Shown piece by piece: positions 16,346 to 29,089 of a DNA stretch of 64,000 bases. Every line of letters starts with the position of its first letter. Position 1 is the first letter of the stretch. Where the stretch lies: NCBI GenBank assembly GCA_042867185.1, contig JBHZQV010000004.1:124001-188000 (forward strand), given 5' to 3'. Origin of the DNA: Xylophilus sp042867185 (GTDB lineage Bacteria; Pseudomonadota; Gammaproteobacteria; Burkholderiales; Burkholderiaceae_C). The notes under the pieces are model-generated. The model saw only the letters and a list, made by a program, of their open reading frames with translations, searched no databases and had not been told where the DNA came from. The position numbers and the translations under genes are program-made.

Positions 16346-19078
16346 CTAGTCGGCCAGCGCCCGGTCGATGACTTCGCGGGTGTCCTTGCTCAGCGCGGGG
16401 AGGGCGGCGACGCGGGCGATCGCCTCGCGGGCCTGGTCGCGGTAGGCCGGGGCCAGCTTCTTCCAGCGGTCGAGGGCGCGCGCCAGGCGGGCGGCGACCT
16501 GCGGGTTGAGCGCGTCGAGCGTCTTCACCTGCTCCACCCAGAACGCATAGCCCGCGCCGTCGGCCCGGTGGAACGCACCGGGGTTGGCGCTGCAGAAGCT
16601 GAAGATCACGCTGCGGGCGCGGTTGGGGTTCTTCAGGCTGAAGTCCGGATGGGCCATCAGCTTCTGCACCGCGGGCAGCACGTCGCCGCCGCGGTCGGGC
16701 GCACCGGCCTGCATCGAGAACCACTTGTCGAGCACCAGCGCTTCTTTCTTGAAGAGCGCGTGGAAGCGCTCGAGCGCGGGCTTGGCGAGATCGCTGCCGC
16801 CCACCACCAGCGCCTGCAGGGCATTGGCGCGGTCGGTCATGTTGTCGGCATCCTTGAAGCGCTGGAAAGCGCGGCCGGGCCAGACGGTGTCGCCCGAGCG
16901 GCGGGCGGCCAGGCACAGGTGGGTGAGGGCCAGCCCCGCCAGCGCGCGGCGGCCGGACGACAGCGGGTCGGGCGTGTAGGCGCCGTTGTCGTGGTGCTGC
17001 TCCCAGGCCCAGGCCCAGTCGGCCTGCAATGCGGTGGCGATCTGCGAGCGCATCGCCTCGCGCACCACGTGGATCCGCTGCGGATCGACGACGTCCAGCT
17101 GCTCGGCGATGTAGCCTTCGGACGGCAGTGTCAGCACCAGGTCCTTGAAGGCCGCGTCGAGCGTCGGATGGCGCAGCACGCCGCGCATCGCCTCCAGGTA
17201 CTCCGTATCCAGCAATTGGGCATCGAAAGTGCCTGCGGCCGGCGTCTCGCTTCGGCTGTCAGCTATTAAATTAATAGCGCGGCGCAGCGACAGGCGCTGG
17301 CCGGCCTCCCAGCGGTTGAACGGGTCGGCGTCGTGGGCCAGCAGGTTGAGCAGGTCGGCGTCGGAATACTCGATGTCGAGCACCACCGGCGCGGAGAAGC
17401 CGCGCAGCAGCGAGGGCACCGGCGCCGCGTCCAGGCCGTCGAACACCAGGGTTTCCTGCGGCTCGGTCAGCACGAAGAGCGGTGCCGATACCGGCGCGCC
17501 GCCGCCGACGGTGTAGCGCACCGGCAGCGCGGCACCGTCCTGCGCCAGCAGGCCCAGGCGCACCGGGATGACCGAGGGCTGCTTGTCGGGCTGGCCCGGC
17601 GTGGCCGCGCAGCTCTGCGACAGGGTGAGGGTGTAGCGGCGCGCGTCGGCGTCGTAGTGGCCCTCGGCCTTGACGCGCGGCGTGCCGGCCTGGCTGTACC
17701 AGCGCTTGAACTGCGGCAGCAGGCGCGCCAGGTCCGATTGCGGGTTGGCATCGGCGATGGCCTGCGCGAAATCGTCGCAGGTGACGGCCTGGCCGTCGTG
17801 GCGCTCGAAGTAGAGGGTGATGCCCTTCTCGAAGGCTTTGCGGCCCAGCGTGTCGCCTTCGCTCGCCACCAGCGTCTGCATCATGCGGACGACCTCGGCG
17901 CCCTTCTCGTAGATGGTGACGGTGTAGAAGTTGCTGATCTCGATGTAGCTGTCGGGCCGCACCGGGTGGGCCATCGGGCCGGCGTCTTCGGGGAACTGGG
18001 CGGTGCGCAGGACGCGCACGTCCTCGATCCGCTTGACCGCGCGGGCCGACGGGTCGGCGCACAGGTCCATGCTGAACTCCTGGTCGCGGAAGACGGTCAG
18101 ACCCTCCTTCAGGCTCAGCTGGAACCAGTCGCGGCAGGTGACCCGGTCGCCCGACCAGTTGTGGAAGTACTCGTGGCCGATGACCGATTCGACGCCCGAG
18201 AAATCGGCGTCGGTGGCGGTCGCCTGGCTGGCCAGCACGTACTTGGTGTTGAAGATGTTGAGGCCCTTGTTCTCCATCGCGCCCATGTTGAAGTCGCTGG
18301 TCGCGACGATCATGAAGCGGTCGAGGTCGAGCGGCAGGCCGAAGCGCGCTTCGTCCCAGGCGATCGAGGCGATCAGCGAGTTCATCGCGTGCTCGGTCTT
18401 GTCGAGGTCGCCGCTGCGCACGAAGATCTGCAGCAGGTGCTCCTTGCCGTTGCGGGCGCGGATCTTCTGCTCGCGCGCCACCAGCTTGCCGGCGACCAGC
18501 GCGAACAGGTAGGCGGGCTTCTTGAACGGATCGACCCATTTGGCGAAGTGGCGGCCGTCGGGCAGCGCGCCTTCGTCCATCAGGTTGCCGTTGGAGAGCA
18601 GCACCGGGTACTGGGCCTTGTCGGCGCGCAGGGTGACGGTGTAGCTGGCCATCACGTCGGGCCGGTCGAGGAAGTAGGTGATGCGGCGGAAGCCCTCGGC
18701 CTCGCACTGGCTGAAGAAGGTTTCCTCGCTCACGAAGATGCCCATCAGCTTGGTGTTCTTGGCGGGGCAGCAGGTGTTGAAGATCTCCAGCTCGAACGGG
18801 TCGTTGCCCGCCGGCAGGTTCTCGAGCACCAGGGTGTCGCCGTCCATCCGGAACGAGGTGCCCTGTCCGTTGACCAGCACCCGGGCCAGGTTGAGTTCTT
18901 CGCCGTCGAGGCGCAGCGCCTGCGGCACCACCTCGGGGTTGCGGCGCACCTGCATCTTGTTGAGCACCCGGGTCTTGGCCGGGTCGAGGTCGAAGCAGAG
19001 ATCGACCGTGTCGATCCAGAACGCCGGGGCGGTGTAGTCGGCGCGGTGGATCGCGGGGGACTGGCCTTCACGCATCAT
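16346..19078 (-). CDS. pepN: Aminopeptidase N (M1 family)
   Basis: This 910-residue cytoplasmic zinc aminopeptidase shows the gluzincin signatures: GAMEN at 266-270, HEYFH at 302-306 and the third zinc ligand Glu325 in LKEGLTVF. Its length and domain order match E. coli-type PepN, which trims N-terminal residues from peptides. ATG codons at 19078 and 19075 are both possible after a GGAG about 9 bp upstream. A copy of the dispersed palindromic repeat sits in frame at 17226-17279 and encodes part of a linker (ADSRSETPAAGTF). The gene is followed by fbp after 50 bp. Confidence 0.95.
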   Translation of the reverse strand: MMREGQSPAIHRADYTAPAFWIDTVDLCFDLDPAKTRVLNKMQVRRNPEVVPQALRLDGEELNLARVLVNGQGTSFRMDGDTLVLENLPAGNDPFELEIFNTCCPAKNTKLMGIFVSEETFFSQCEAEGFRRITYFLDRPDVMASYTVTLRADKAQYPVLLSNGNLMDEGALPDGRHFAKWVDPFKKPAYLFALVAGKLVAREQKIRARNGKEHLLQIFVRSGDLDKTEHAMNSLIASIAWDEARFGLPLDLDRFMIVATSDFNMGAMENKGLNIFNTKYVLASQATATDADFSGVESVIGHEYFHNWSGDRVTCRDWFQLSLKEGLTVFRDQEFSMDLCADPSARAVKRIEDVRVLRTAQFPEDAGPMAHPVRPDSYIEISNFYTVTIYEKGAEVVRMMQTLVASEGDTLGRKAFEKGITLYFERHDGQAVTCDDFAQAIADANPQSDLARLLPQFKRWYSQAGTPRVKAEGHYDADARRYTLTLSQSCAATPGQPDKQPSVIPVRLGLLAQDGAALPVRYTVGGGAPVSAPLFVLTEPQETLVFDGLDAAPVPSLLRGFSAPVVLDIEYSDADLLNLLAHDADPFNRWEAGQRLSLRRAINLIADSRSETPAAGTFDAQLLDTEYLEAMRGVLRHPTLDAAFKDLVLTLPSEGYIAEQLDVVDPQRIHVVREAMRSQIATALQADWAWAWEQHHDNGAYTPDPLSSGRRALAGLALTHLCLAARRSGDTVWPGRAFQRFKDADNMTDRANALQALVVGGSDLAKPALERFHALFKKEALVLDKWFSMQAGAPDRGGDVLPAVQKLMAHPDFSLKNPNRARSVIFSFCSANPGAFHRADGAGYAFWVEQVKTLDALNPQVAARLARALDRWKKLAPAYRDQAREAIARVAALPALSKDTREVIDRALAD
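17226..17279 (-). repeat. Dispersed palindromic repeat, copy 2 (inside pepN)
   Basis: Read on the minus strand it gives GCTAT-N7-ATAGC followed by a degenerate GCCG pair and GCCGGCCGCAGGC. It is in the same orientation relative to the host gene as copy 1 in comEC, and in the same reading frame. Confidence 0.78.
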
Positions 19079-19156
19079 GGGAGCTTCTCCGGAAAATTGG
19101 GCCGATGTGGCGAAACGAAAGTCGGTGGGGCGGCCCGTGGGGCAGGCCGCCCGGGC

Positions 19157-20261
19157 TCACACGCCCTGCTTCAGCGAGGCCTCGATGAACACGTCCAGGT
19201 CGCCGTCGAGCACCTTCTGGGTGGCCGAGACTTCGACGTTGGTGCGCAGGTCCTTGATGCGGCTGTTGTCCAGCACGTAGCTGCGGATCTGGTGGCCCCA
19301 GCCGACGTCGGTCTTGGTGTCTTCCAGCTTCTGCTGCTCTTCCTGGCGCTTGCGCATCTCGAAGTCGTAGAGCCGGGAGCGCAGCCGTTGCCAGGCCACG
19401 TCGCGGTTGCTGTGCTGGCTGCGGCCGTCCTGGCACTGCACCACGATCCCGGTCGGGATGTGGGTGAGCCGCACCGCCGAATCGGTCTTGTTGATGTGCT
19501 GGCCGCCGGCGCCCGATGCGCGGAAGGTGTCGGTGCGCACGTCCGACGGGTTGATGTCGATCTGGATCGAATCGTCGATCTCCGGATAGACGAACACCGA
19601 GGCGAACGAGGTGTGCCGGCCGCCCGACGAATCGAACGGGCTCTTGCGCACCAGCCGGTGCACGCCGGTCTCGGTGCGCAGCAGGCCGAAGGCGTACTCG
19701 CCCTCCAGCTTGATCGTGGCGCTCTTGATGCCGGCAGTGTCGCCGGCCGTCTCGTCCTCGACCGTCGCCTTGAAGCCCTTGCGCTCGGCGTACTTCAGGT
19801 ACTGGCGCAGCAGCATGCTGGCCCAATCGCAGGCCTCGGTGCCGCCGGCGCCGGCCTGGATGTCCAGGAAGGCGTTGAGCGGATCGGCCTCGTTGCGGAA
19901 CATGCGGCGGAACTCGAGCTGCTCCACGTCGGCGGCGAGCAGGGCCACGTCGGCCTCGATCGAGGCCAGGCCGTCGAAGTCGCCTTCTTCCTTCGACATC
20001 TCGAAGAGCTCGGCGTTGTCCGACAGCTCGCGGGTGAGCTTCTCCAGCATCAGCACGACGCCGTCGAGCGCCTTCTTTTCCTTGCCCAGCTCCTGCGCGC
20101 GCTTGGGGTCGTTCCAGACCGTCGGGTCTTCGAGCGATGCGTCTACCGTGCGCAGGCGTTCTTTTTTAGCATCGAAGTCAAAGATACCCCCGTAACTCGG
20201 CCGTCCTGGCGCTCAGGTCGGAGATCTGGTTGCCGATGAGGTTGATGCGTTCTGCGTCCAT
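19157..20261 (-). CDS. prfB: Peptide chain release factor 2, with programmed +1 frameshift
   Basis: RF2 recognises UGA and UAA and triggers peptide release. The ATG at 20261 opens a 27-codon frame that stops at TGA (20180-20178). The signal ending in CTT-TGA-C, preceded by a GGGGG Shine-Dalgarno-like run, is the classic RF2 autoregulatory site. Skipping one base there continues into the long downstream frame and gives about 367 residues, normal for RF2. The shifted protein carries SPF near 207-209 (stop-codon recognition) and GGQ near 252-254 (peptide release). The break in frame is therefore regulation and not damage. It is divergent from the desaturase-like gene. Confidence 0.95.
20171..20196 (-). 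promoter_or_regulatory. RF2 programmed +1 frameshift site
   Basis: On the minus strand the bases run GGGGGTATCTTTGAC: an internal Shine-Dalgarno-like G-run, the slippery CTT and an in-frame TGA followed by C. When RF2 is scarce the ribosome pauses at UGA and slips forward by one base, which autoregulates RF2 levels (established for prfB). Confidence 0.93.
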
Positions 20262-20385
20262 GGGAATCCTGTGCGTGGCGGGTGGGAAAGAGGCGGGAAA
20301 AGCCTGCAAGCCGGCATTTTCTCATGCGGTGCAAGAATGTCGGCCGCGCAGCAGCAGGCTGCCGCAGTTTTGAGGAAACCGAGCC

Positions 20386-21465
20386 ATGTTCCCGTTGTCT
20401 TCTTGGTGGCACGGCGCGATCGATGCGCTGTCCGCGCATCTGGTCGTGCCCGCGCTGGCGGCGCTGCATATCGGCGCCGCGGCAGGCGACCCGCGCGAAA
20501 TCGCCGAAGCGCTGATGATCGCAGCGCTGCAGCTGGTGCTGATCGCCGGCGTGATGCGGCCGCTGGAGAGCTGGCGGCCCGCCGAGCAGTGGCCCGACCG
20601 GCGGTTGACCGCGGTCGACCGCCACTACACGCTGCTGATGCTGCTGGGCCTGTTGCCGCTGTTCAGCTTCCTGGTGCTGCTGCCGTTCGCCCACCTGCTC
20701 GACGGCGGCCCGGCCGCGGCCGAGGTGTCGGGCCTGCGGCGCTGGTTTCCGTGGTTCGAGGCGCATCCGGTAGCGATGTTCGCCGTCTACTACCTGGTCT
20801 ACGACTGCGTGTATTACTGGATGCACCGCGCCCAGCATGCGATCCCGTGGTGGTGGGCGCTGCACAGCCTGCACCACAGCCAGCGGCAGATGAGCTGCTG
20901 GACCAACGACCGCGACTGCTACCTCGACGGCATGCTGCAGGCCTTCGTGCTGGCCAGCGTGGGCCTGGTGATGGGCGTCGATCCGTCCGAGTTCGCGCTG
21001 CTGATGCTGATCGGCGAACTGGTGCAGAACTTCTCCCATGCCAACGTGGCCCTGGGCTTCGAGCGCTGGGGCGACCGGCTGCTGGTGACACCCTTGTTCC
21101 ACCGGCGGCACCACATGCTGCGCGACCCCGACCGGCCGACGCTGCACAACTGCAATTTCGGCCAGATGTTCCCGTTCTGGGACCGGCTTTTCGGCACTGC
21201 GCTCTACGGCGAGCCGCTGCGGCCGACGGGCGTGAGCGACCCGGTGGTCGATGCCGACAACGACCGCGGCCTCGTCGCCCAGCAGTGGCACACGCTGCGG
21301 CGCTTCTGGGCCACTGTCCGCCGGCGCGACGGCTGGAGGCCGGGCGACGTGTCGTTCGGCGGGCCGGGCTATGCGCCGGTGCGGGATGCCGCACAGCCGC
21401 TGCCTGCCACCGACGGGCACCGTGCGACGCCGCTGTCCCCGGATAGGAATGGAAAAGGGCTGTAG
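20386..21465 (+). CDS. Sterol desaturase / fatty acid hydroxylase family protein
   Basis: This 359-residue membrane protein has several hydrophobic helices (about 40-60, 82-105, 128-145, 185-215). It carries the histidine clusters of the family that bind two irons: HRAQH at 147-151, HSLHH at 160-164 and HRRHH at 239-243, plus His218. It is expected to hydroxylate or desaturate a lipid; the substrate cannot be told from sequence. The C-terminal 90 residues are less conserved. Its stop codon lies inside a copy of the dispersed repeat at 21451-21508. It is divergent from prfB, with 124 bp between. Confidence 0.85.
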   Translation: MFPLSSWWHGAIDALSAHLVVPALAALHIGAAAGDPREIAEALMIAALQLVLIAGVMRPLESWRPAEQWPDRRLTAVDRHYTLLMLLGLLPLFSFLVLLPFAHLLDGGPAAAEVSGLRRWFPWFEAHPVAMFAVYYLVYDCVYYWMHRAQHAIPWWWALHSLHHSQRQMSCWTNDRDCYLDGMLQAFVLASVGLVMGVDPSEFALLMLIGELVQNFSHANVALGFERWGDRLLVTPLFHRRHHMLRDPDRPTLHNCNFGQMFPFWDRLFGTALYGEPLRPTGVSDPVVDADNDRGLVAQQWHTLRRFWATVRRRDGWRPGDVSFGGPGYAPVRDAAQPLPATDGHRATPLSPDRNGKGL

Positions 21466-21508
21466 CCGGCGTCCTGAGCAGGCCACCAGCTCTGCATTCG
21501 ATAGCAAA
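21451..21508 (-). repeat. Dispersed palindromic repeat, copy 3 (3' end of desaturase gene)
   Basis: On the minus strand: GCTAT-N7-AGAGC, then GGCCTGC-N7-GCCGGCTACAGCC. The TAG stop of the upstream plus-strand gene falls within the repeat. Confidence 0.75.
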
Positions 21509-21532
21509 CCGCCCCGGCTGTGCGCGCCGCCC

Positions 21533-22741
21533 TTACGCCGCCTCGACCCGCGGCGCCACCTTCGGCAGCCATACGCTGAAGGTCGATCCGGCACCCGGGG
21601 TGCTCGACACCCCGATCGTGCCGCCGTGCGCCTCGACGATCTGGCGGGTGATGTAGAGGCCCAGGCCCAGGCCGGCGCTGGTGCCGCGGTCGCCGACGCG
21701 CTCGAACTGGTTGAAGATGCGCTGCTGGTCTTCCTGCGCGATGCCGCGGCCGTGGTCGCGCACGTCGATCCGCACGCCGCCGTTCCATTCGGCGACCAGC
21801 AGCTCCACCGGCTTGCCGGGGCCGTAGCGCATCGCGTTGGTCAGCAGGTTGGTCAGCACCTGCTCGATGCGGAACTCGTCCAGCTCGGTCTCCAGCGCCG
21901 GGGGCGACTGCAGGCCCATCGCGCATTCGGCGGCGGCGGCCTGGTGGGTGAAGCTCTCGACCAGGCGGGCGACCAGCTCGGCGATGTCGAAGCGCTTGGG
22001 CAGGATCGACAGGGTGCCGCGCTGCAGCCGGGTGACGTCGAGCATGTCGTCGATCAGGCGGATCATGGCCTTGATGTGGCGCTCGTCGCGCTCGACCATG
22101 GTGCGCAGCTGGTCGGGCGCGAAGGCGTCGAGCTTGCCGCGGGCCAGGTGCATCTTGCGCACCTGCGCCTCCAGGAACAGGGTGTTGAGCGGGGTGCGCA
22201 TCTCGTGCGAGACCATCGACATGAAGTCGTCCCGCACCCGCACCGCGCGCTGCAGCTCGCCCTGGGTGGCCTGCAGGTCGGCCAGCAGCAGCTCCTGCTG
22301 GCGGCGCGACTGCTCCAGCGCCTCCAGCTGCAGCCGCAGGGCCTGGCGCTGGCGGTAGAGGTCGACGAACACGGCGACCTTGGTGCGCACCGCGTGCGGG
22401 TCGAGCGGCTTGTGCAGGAAATCGACCGCGCCGCTCTCGTAGCCCTGGAAGGCGTAGTTCATCTCGTGCCCGGCGGCGCTGACGAAGACGATCGGGATGT
22501 GCCGGGTGCGCTCGGTGCCGCGCATCAGCTCGGCCAGCTCGAAGCCGTTCATGCCGGGCATCTGGACGTCGAGGATGGCCAGGGCGTATTCGTGGCGCAG
22601 CAGCTGGGCGAGCGCCTCGTCGGCCGAGCGGGCCTGGTGGACGATGCGGTCGTCCTGGCGGATCAGCGCCTCCAGGGCCAGCAGGTTCTCCGGCAGGTCG
22701 TCGACGATGAGGACTTTCGCCTCGGGAACGGTTTTCAGCAT
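21533..22741 (-). CDS. Receiver-histidine kinase hybrid protein
   Basis: The 402-residue protein has an N-terminal response-regulator receiver (about 8-125; phosphoacceptor Asp58 in LDVQMPG), a short coiled coil (about 128-170), a HisKA domain with His179 in VSHEMRTPLN, and a HATPase with DHGRGI and GLGLGLYI motifs. Receiver-first kinases of this kind take phosphate from, or are tuned by, another kinase. It is the last gene of a four-gene minus-strand cluster and overlaps the preceding CheB gene by 7 bp. It has no membrane segment, so it is cytoplasmic. Confidence 0.9.
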   Translation of the reverse strand: MLKTVPEAKVLIVDDLPENLLALEALIRQDDRIVHQARSADEALAQLLRHEYALAILDVQMPGMNGFELAELMRGTERTRHIPIVFVSAAGHEMNYAFQGYESGAVDFLHKPLDPHAVRTKVAVFVDLYRQRQALRLQLEALEQSRRQQELLLADLQATQGELQRAVRVRDDFMSMVSHEMRTPLNTLFLEAQVRKMHLARGKLDAFAPDQLRTMVERDERHIKAMIRLIDDMLDVTRLQRGTLSILPKRFDIAELVARLVESFTHQAAAAECAMGLQSPPALETELDEFRIEQVLTNLLTNAMRYGPGKPVELLVAEWNGGVRIDVRDHGRGIAQEDQQRIFNQFERVGDRGTSAGLGLGLYITRQIVEAHGGTIGVSSTPGAGSTFSVWLPKVAPRVEAA

Positions 22742-23361
22742 GATGAGGTCCTGTCGAGCTCGACGAGCAGTTGGCGCAGGGCGCGCAGGGGCAGCACCCG
22801 GTCGGGGCGCCGGAGCGCGATCGCGGCTTCGGGCATGGTGTCGATCCGCGCTTCGGCCGGGTCCTGCACCGCGGTGAAGCCGCCGCGGGCGGCCACCGCG
22901 GCCATGCCGGCGGCGCCGTCGGCGCTGGCGCCGGTCAGCAGCATCGCGGCCATCCGGCGGCCGTAGGCATGGGCGGCGGACTCCAGCAGCACGTCGATCG
23001 ACGGCCGCGAGAAGTGCACCGGCCCGTCGCAGCTCAGGGAAAAGCTGCGGTCGGGCTCGACCTGCAGGTGGTAGGAGGGCGGCGCGAAGTACAGGGTGCC
23101 GGCCTGGATCGGCTCGCCCGAGCGGGCCTCCCGCACCGCCACCGCCAATCGCTGGGAGAACACCTCGGCCAGGTGGCTGTGGCGGTCGTCCGGCAGATGC
23201 AGCACCGCGACCAGCGGCAACCGAAAGTGGGCCGGCAGCTCGGAGAAGAGCTGCAGCAGCGCATCGACGCCGCCGGCCGAGGCGCCGATGGCGACCACCG
23301 CGGTGCCGCTGGGCACCGGGCGCTGGAAGAGGGGGGCCGCCAGGCCCGCGATGGGCGCCAC
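22735..23361 (-). CDS. CheB-type methylesterase domain protein
   Basis: The 208-residue protein is a stand-alone CheB catalytic domain without a receiver. The triad is visible: Ser28 in GASAGG, His55 in HLPDD and Asp148 in GASADGAAGM. CheB removes methyl groups from glutamates of chemoreceptors, but no receptor gene is nearby. The start is GTG at 23361, overlapping the cheR stop by one base (TAGTG). The coupling to cheR and to the following kinase gene suggests a dedicated signalling unit. Confidence 0.9.
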   Translation of the reverse strand: MAPIAGLAAPLFQRPVPSGTAVVAIGASAGGVDALLQLFSELPAHFRLPLVAVLHLPDDRHSHLAEVFSQRLAVAVREARSGEPIQAGTLYFAPPSYHLQVEPDRSFSLSCDGPVHFSRPSIDVLLESAAHAYGRRMAAMLLTGASADGAAGMAAVAARGGFTAVQDPAEARIDTMPEAAIALRRPDRVLPLRALRQLLVELDRTSSC

Positions 23362-24193
23362 TAGCGTTTCCGGTAAATGCGCTCGTTGCGCGCCACCGGC
23401 TCGAAGCCTTCGGCATGCGCCGAAAAGTCGAGCGTTTCCTTGCTGCCCAGGCCCAGGAAGCCCCTGCGGCAGAGCGACTCGCGGAACAGGCCCAGGGCCC
23501 GGTCCTGCAGCTTCTTGTTGAAGTAGATCAGCACGTTGCGGCAGGAGATGAGGTGTGTCTCGGCGAAGACGCTGTCGGTCGCCAGGCTGTGGTCGGCGAA
23601 GGTGATGTGCTCGCGCAGCGATTTGTCGAACAGCACGCCGTCGTAGGCGGCGGTGTAGTAGTCCGACAGTGTCGCGCTGCCGCCCGCCTCGCGGTAGCTG
23701 GCGGCGTAGCCGGCGATGTGCTCGCGGGCGAAGATGCCGCGCTGGGCCTTCTCCAGAGAGCGGGGGTTGATGTCGGTCGCATACAGGATGCTGCGCTCCA
23801 GCAGGCCCTCTTCACGCAGCAGTATCGCGAGCGAATAGACCTCTTCGCCGGTGCTGCAGCCGGCCACCCACACCTTGATCGACGGGTAGGTGCGCAGCAC
23901 CGGCACCACGTGCTGGCGCAGCGCCAGGAAGTAGGCCGGGTCGCGGAACATGTCGCTGACCGGGATGGTGAGGATCTGCAGCAGCCGGCCGAACGCGTCG
24001 GGGTGGTGCAGCAGCTTCTCCTGCAGGCCGCTGACGGTGGCGCAGTCGAACTGCGGCAGGGCGTGCAGCACCCGCCGGCGCAGCGAGGCGACCGAGTAGT
24101 CGCGGAAGTCGTAGCTGTACTGCTGGTAGATCGCCTCTACCAGCAAGCGCAGTTCGATCTCCAGCGTATCGACGGGGACGAGCGGCTGCACCA

Positions 24194-24194
<1 letters not shown>
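23361..24194 (-). CDS. CheR-type protein-glutamate methyltransferase
   Basis: This 277-residue protein matches CheR: an N-terminal helical domain (about 12-80) and a SAM-binding methyltransferase domain with WVAGCSTGEEVYSLA (about 110-125) and LISCRNVLIYF. It would methylate glutamates with S-adenosylmethionine. No methyl-accepting protein lies in the cluster; the kinase encoded upstream has a long coiled coil, which is a possible but unproven target. The ATG at 24194 overlaps the TGA of the upstream kinase by one base (TGATG), and its own stop overlaps the CheB start. Confidence 0.92.
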
Positions 24195-27718
<3,524 letters not shown>

Positions 27719-27932
27719 GGTCGGGTCGTGTTCGCGGCGACAGGGCCGTGAAGGGGCAATAAAGATCGGGGTAGAACCGGGCGCGCTGAGTGTGCCCGAC
27801 AAAGGACCCTCCGCGCGTAGGGAAACGGCGGATTCTGGCGTGCCGGGGCCGGTTTCGGGCCCGGCGAGACGACGGCACGGGCAGCGCCGTCATCGGTGAA
27901 GCCAGCGGCCGGTGGCGACCGGCCGTGCGTCG

Positions 27933-28859
27933 TCAGCGCAGGAAATCCTCGATCAGCGCCGCGACCCGCTCCGGCTGGTCGTGGTGCAGCATGTGGCCGG
28001 CGTCCGCCACCTGCACGCTGCGGCAGTCGGGCACGCTCCGCAGCCGGGCGTGGTACTCGGGCAAGGTGTAGCGGTCCTGCCACCAGCGCGCCATCGCGTT
28101 GTCAGCCGCTTCCACCGACAGCACCGGCGCGGTGATCCGGGCGTAGTGGGCCAGGGCTTCCTCCACCCGGTAGAGCTGCGGGTTGACGATCTTGTGGGCC
28201 GCGTCGCCCAGGATGCGCCAGCCTTCGCCGCCGTCGGGCGTCGCGACCGGCTGCGCCCAGTGCAGCGCCAGCCAGGCGGCCTTGTCGGCGCCCAGGCGCG
28301 GGTTGGTCTTCATCAGGCGGCGGGCCACGCCGTCGGCACTCTCGTAGGTCTTGAGCGCCAGCTCCCCGCGACCGAGGGCCTTGATCTCGTCGATCCAGCG
28401 GGCATGGCGCTCGGGTGCGGCGTCGGGCTGGGTCGCGGGCATGCCGAAGCCTTCCAGGTTCACCAGCCGGCGCACCCGGGCCGGCCGTACGCCGGCATAG
28501 AGCATCGCCACGTTGCCGCCCATGCTGTGGGCGACCAGGTCGACCGGCGCGTCCGCGGACCAATGGTCGATCAGCATGTCGAGGTCGGCCAGGTAGTCGG
28601 CGAACCAGTAGCTGTCGGTGGGCGGGCTCTCGGTCAGGCCGAATCCCCGCCAGTCGGGTGCGAGCACCTGGCGGTCTTCGGCGAGCGCGTCCACCACGAA
28701 CTGCCACGAGGCGCCGACGTCCATCCAGCCGTGCAGCAGCACCAGCGGCGGCCGGCCCGGCTGCGGCGTGCCCCAGGTGCGCACGTGGTAGCGCAGGTGG
28801 CGGAGCGGGACGAAGGTGCTGTGGTGCGGTCGGCGGGGTTGGTACATGCGGCGGATCAT
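27933..28859 (-). CDS. Alpha/beta hydrolase
   Basis: The 308-residue product has a classic alpha/beta-hydrolase fold: oxyanion LLHGWMD near the N-terminus, nucleophile elbow AHSMGG, and catalytic His in AGHMLHHDQPE at the C-terminus. The substrate is unknown; the sequence is of the epoxide hydrolase/esterase type. I start it at 28859 (MIRRMYQP) or 28847 (MYQP), since the frame further upstream runs into a copy of the dispersed repeat at 28921-28976 and cannot be a conserved N-terminus. It is divergent from tas and follows no obvious operon. Confidence 0.85.
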   Translation of the reverse strand: MIRRMYQPRRPHHSTFVPLRHLRYHVRTWGTPQPGRPPLVLLHGWMDVGASWQFVVDALAEDRQVLAPDWRGFGLTESPPTDSYWFADYLADLDMLIDHWSADAPVDLVAHSMGGNVAMLYAGVRPARVRRLVNLEGFGMPATQPDAAPERHARWIDEIKALGRGELALKTYESADGVARRLMKTNPRLGADKAAWLALHWAQPVATPDGGEGWRILGDAAHKIVNPQLYRVEEALAHYARITAPVLSVEAADNAMARWWQDRYTLPEYHARLRSVPDCRSVQVADAGHMLHHDQPERVAALIEDFLR

Positions 28860-28920
28860 AGGAAAGGCGGCGCGCTGAGGCGGTCCGGTGCAGGACAGGG
28901 ACGTGCGCGGGCCGGACGAG

Positions 28921-28976
28921 TTGCTATTGAAAGTATAGCGGCTGGCCGGCACGGAAAGCCGGCTGCGGCCCCTATT
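28921..28976 (+). repeat. Dispersed palindromic repeat, copy 4
   Basis: GCTAT-N7-ATAGC followed by GGCCGGC-N7-GCCGGCTGCGGCC, one of the best-preserved copies. It lies in the divergent gap between the alpha/beta hydrolase gene and tas. Confidence 0.88.
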
Positions 28977-29089
28977 CCTGCGAAACCGCGAAGGGCGGCT
29001 CCGGCTCCCCGCCGCCCGCGCCCGGCGGCTGCAGCCGCCGGCCGAAGCTGGTGTAATGACCGCCGATCCAACCTTTCCATCCCCCCTTT

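Noticed and set aside
15288..16916. Long extension of the fbp frame into pepN
   Set aside because: The added N-terminus is Arg/Pro-rich and overlaps pepN; homology starts at the ATG at 16295.
19157..20261. prfB as a frameshifted pseudogene
   Set aside because: The break is the standard RF2 CTT-TGA-C programmed site, and both frames are otherwise intact.
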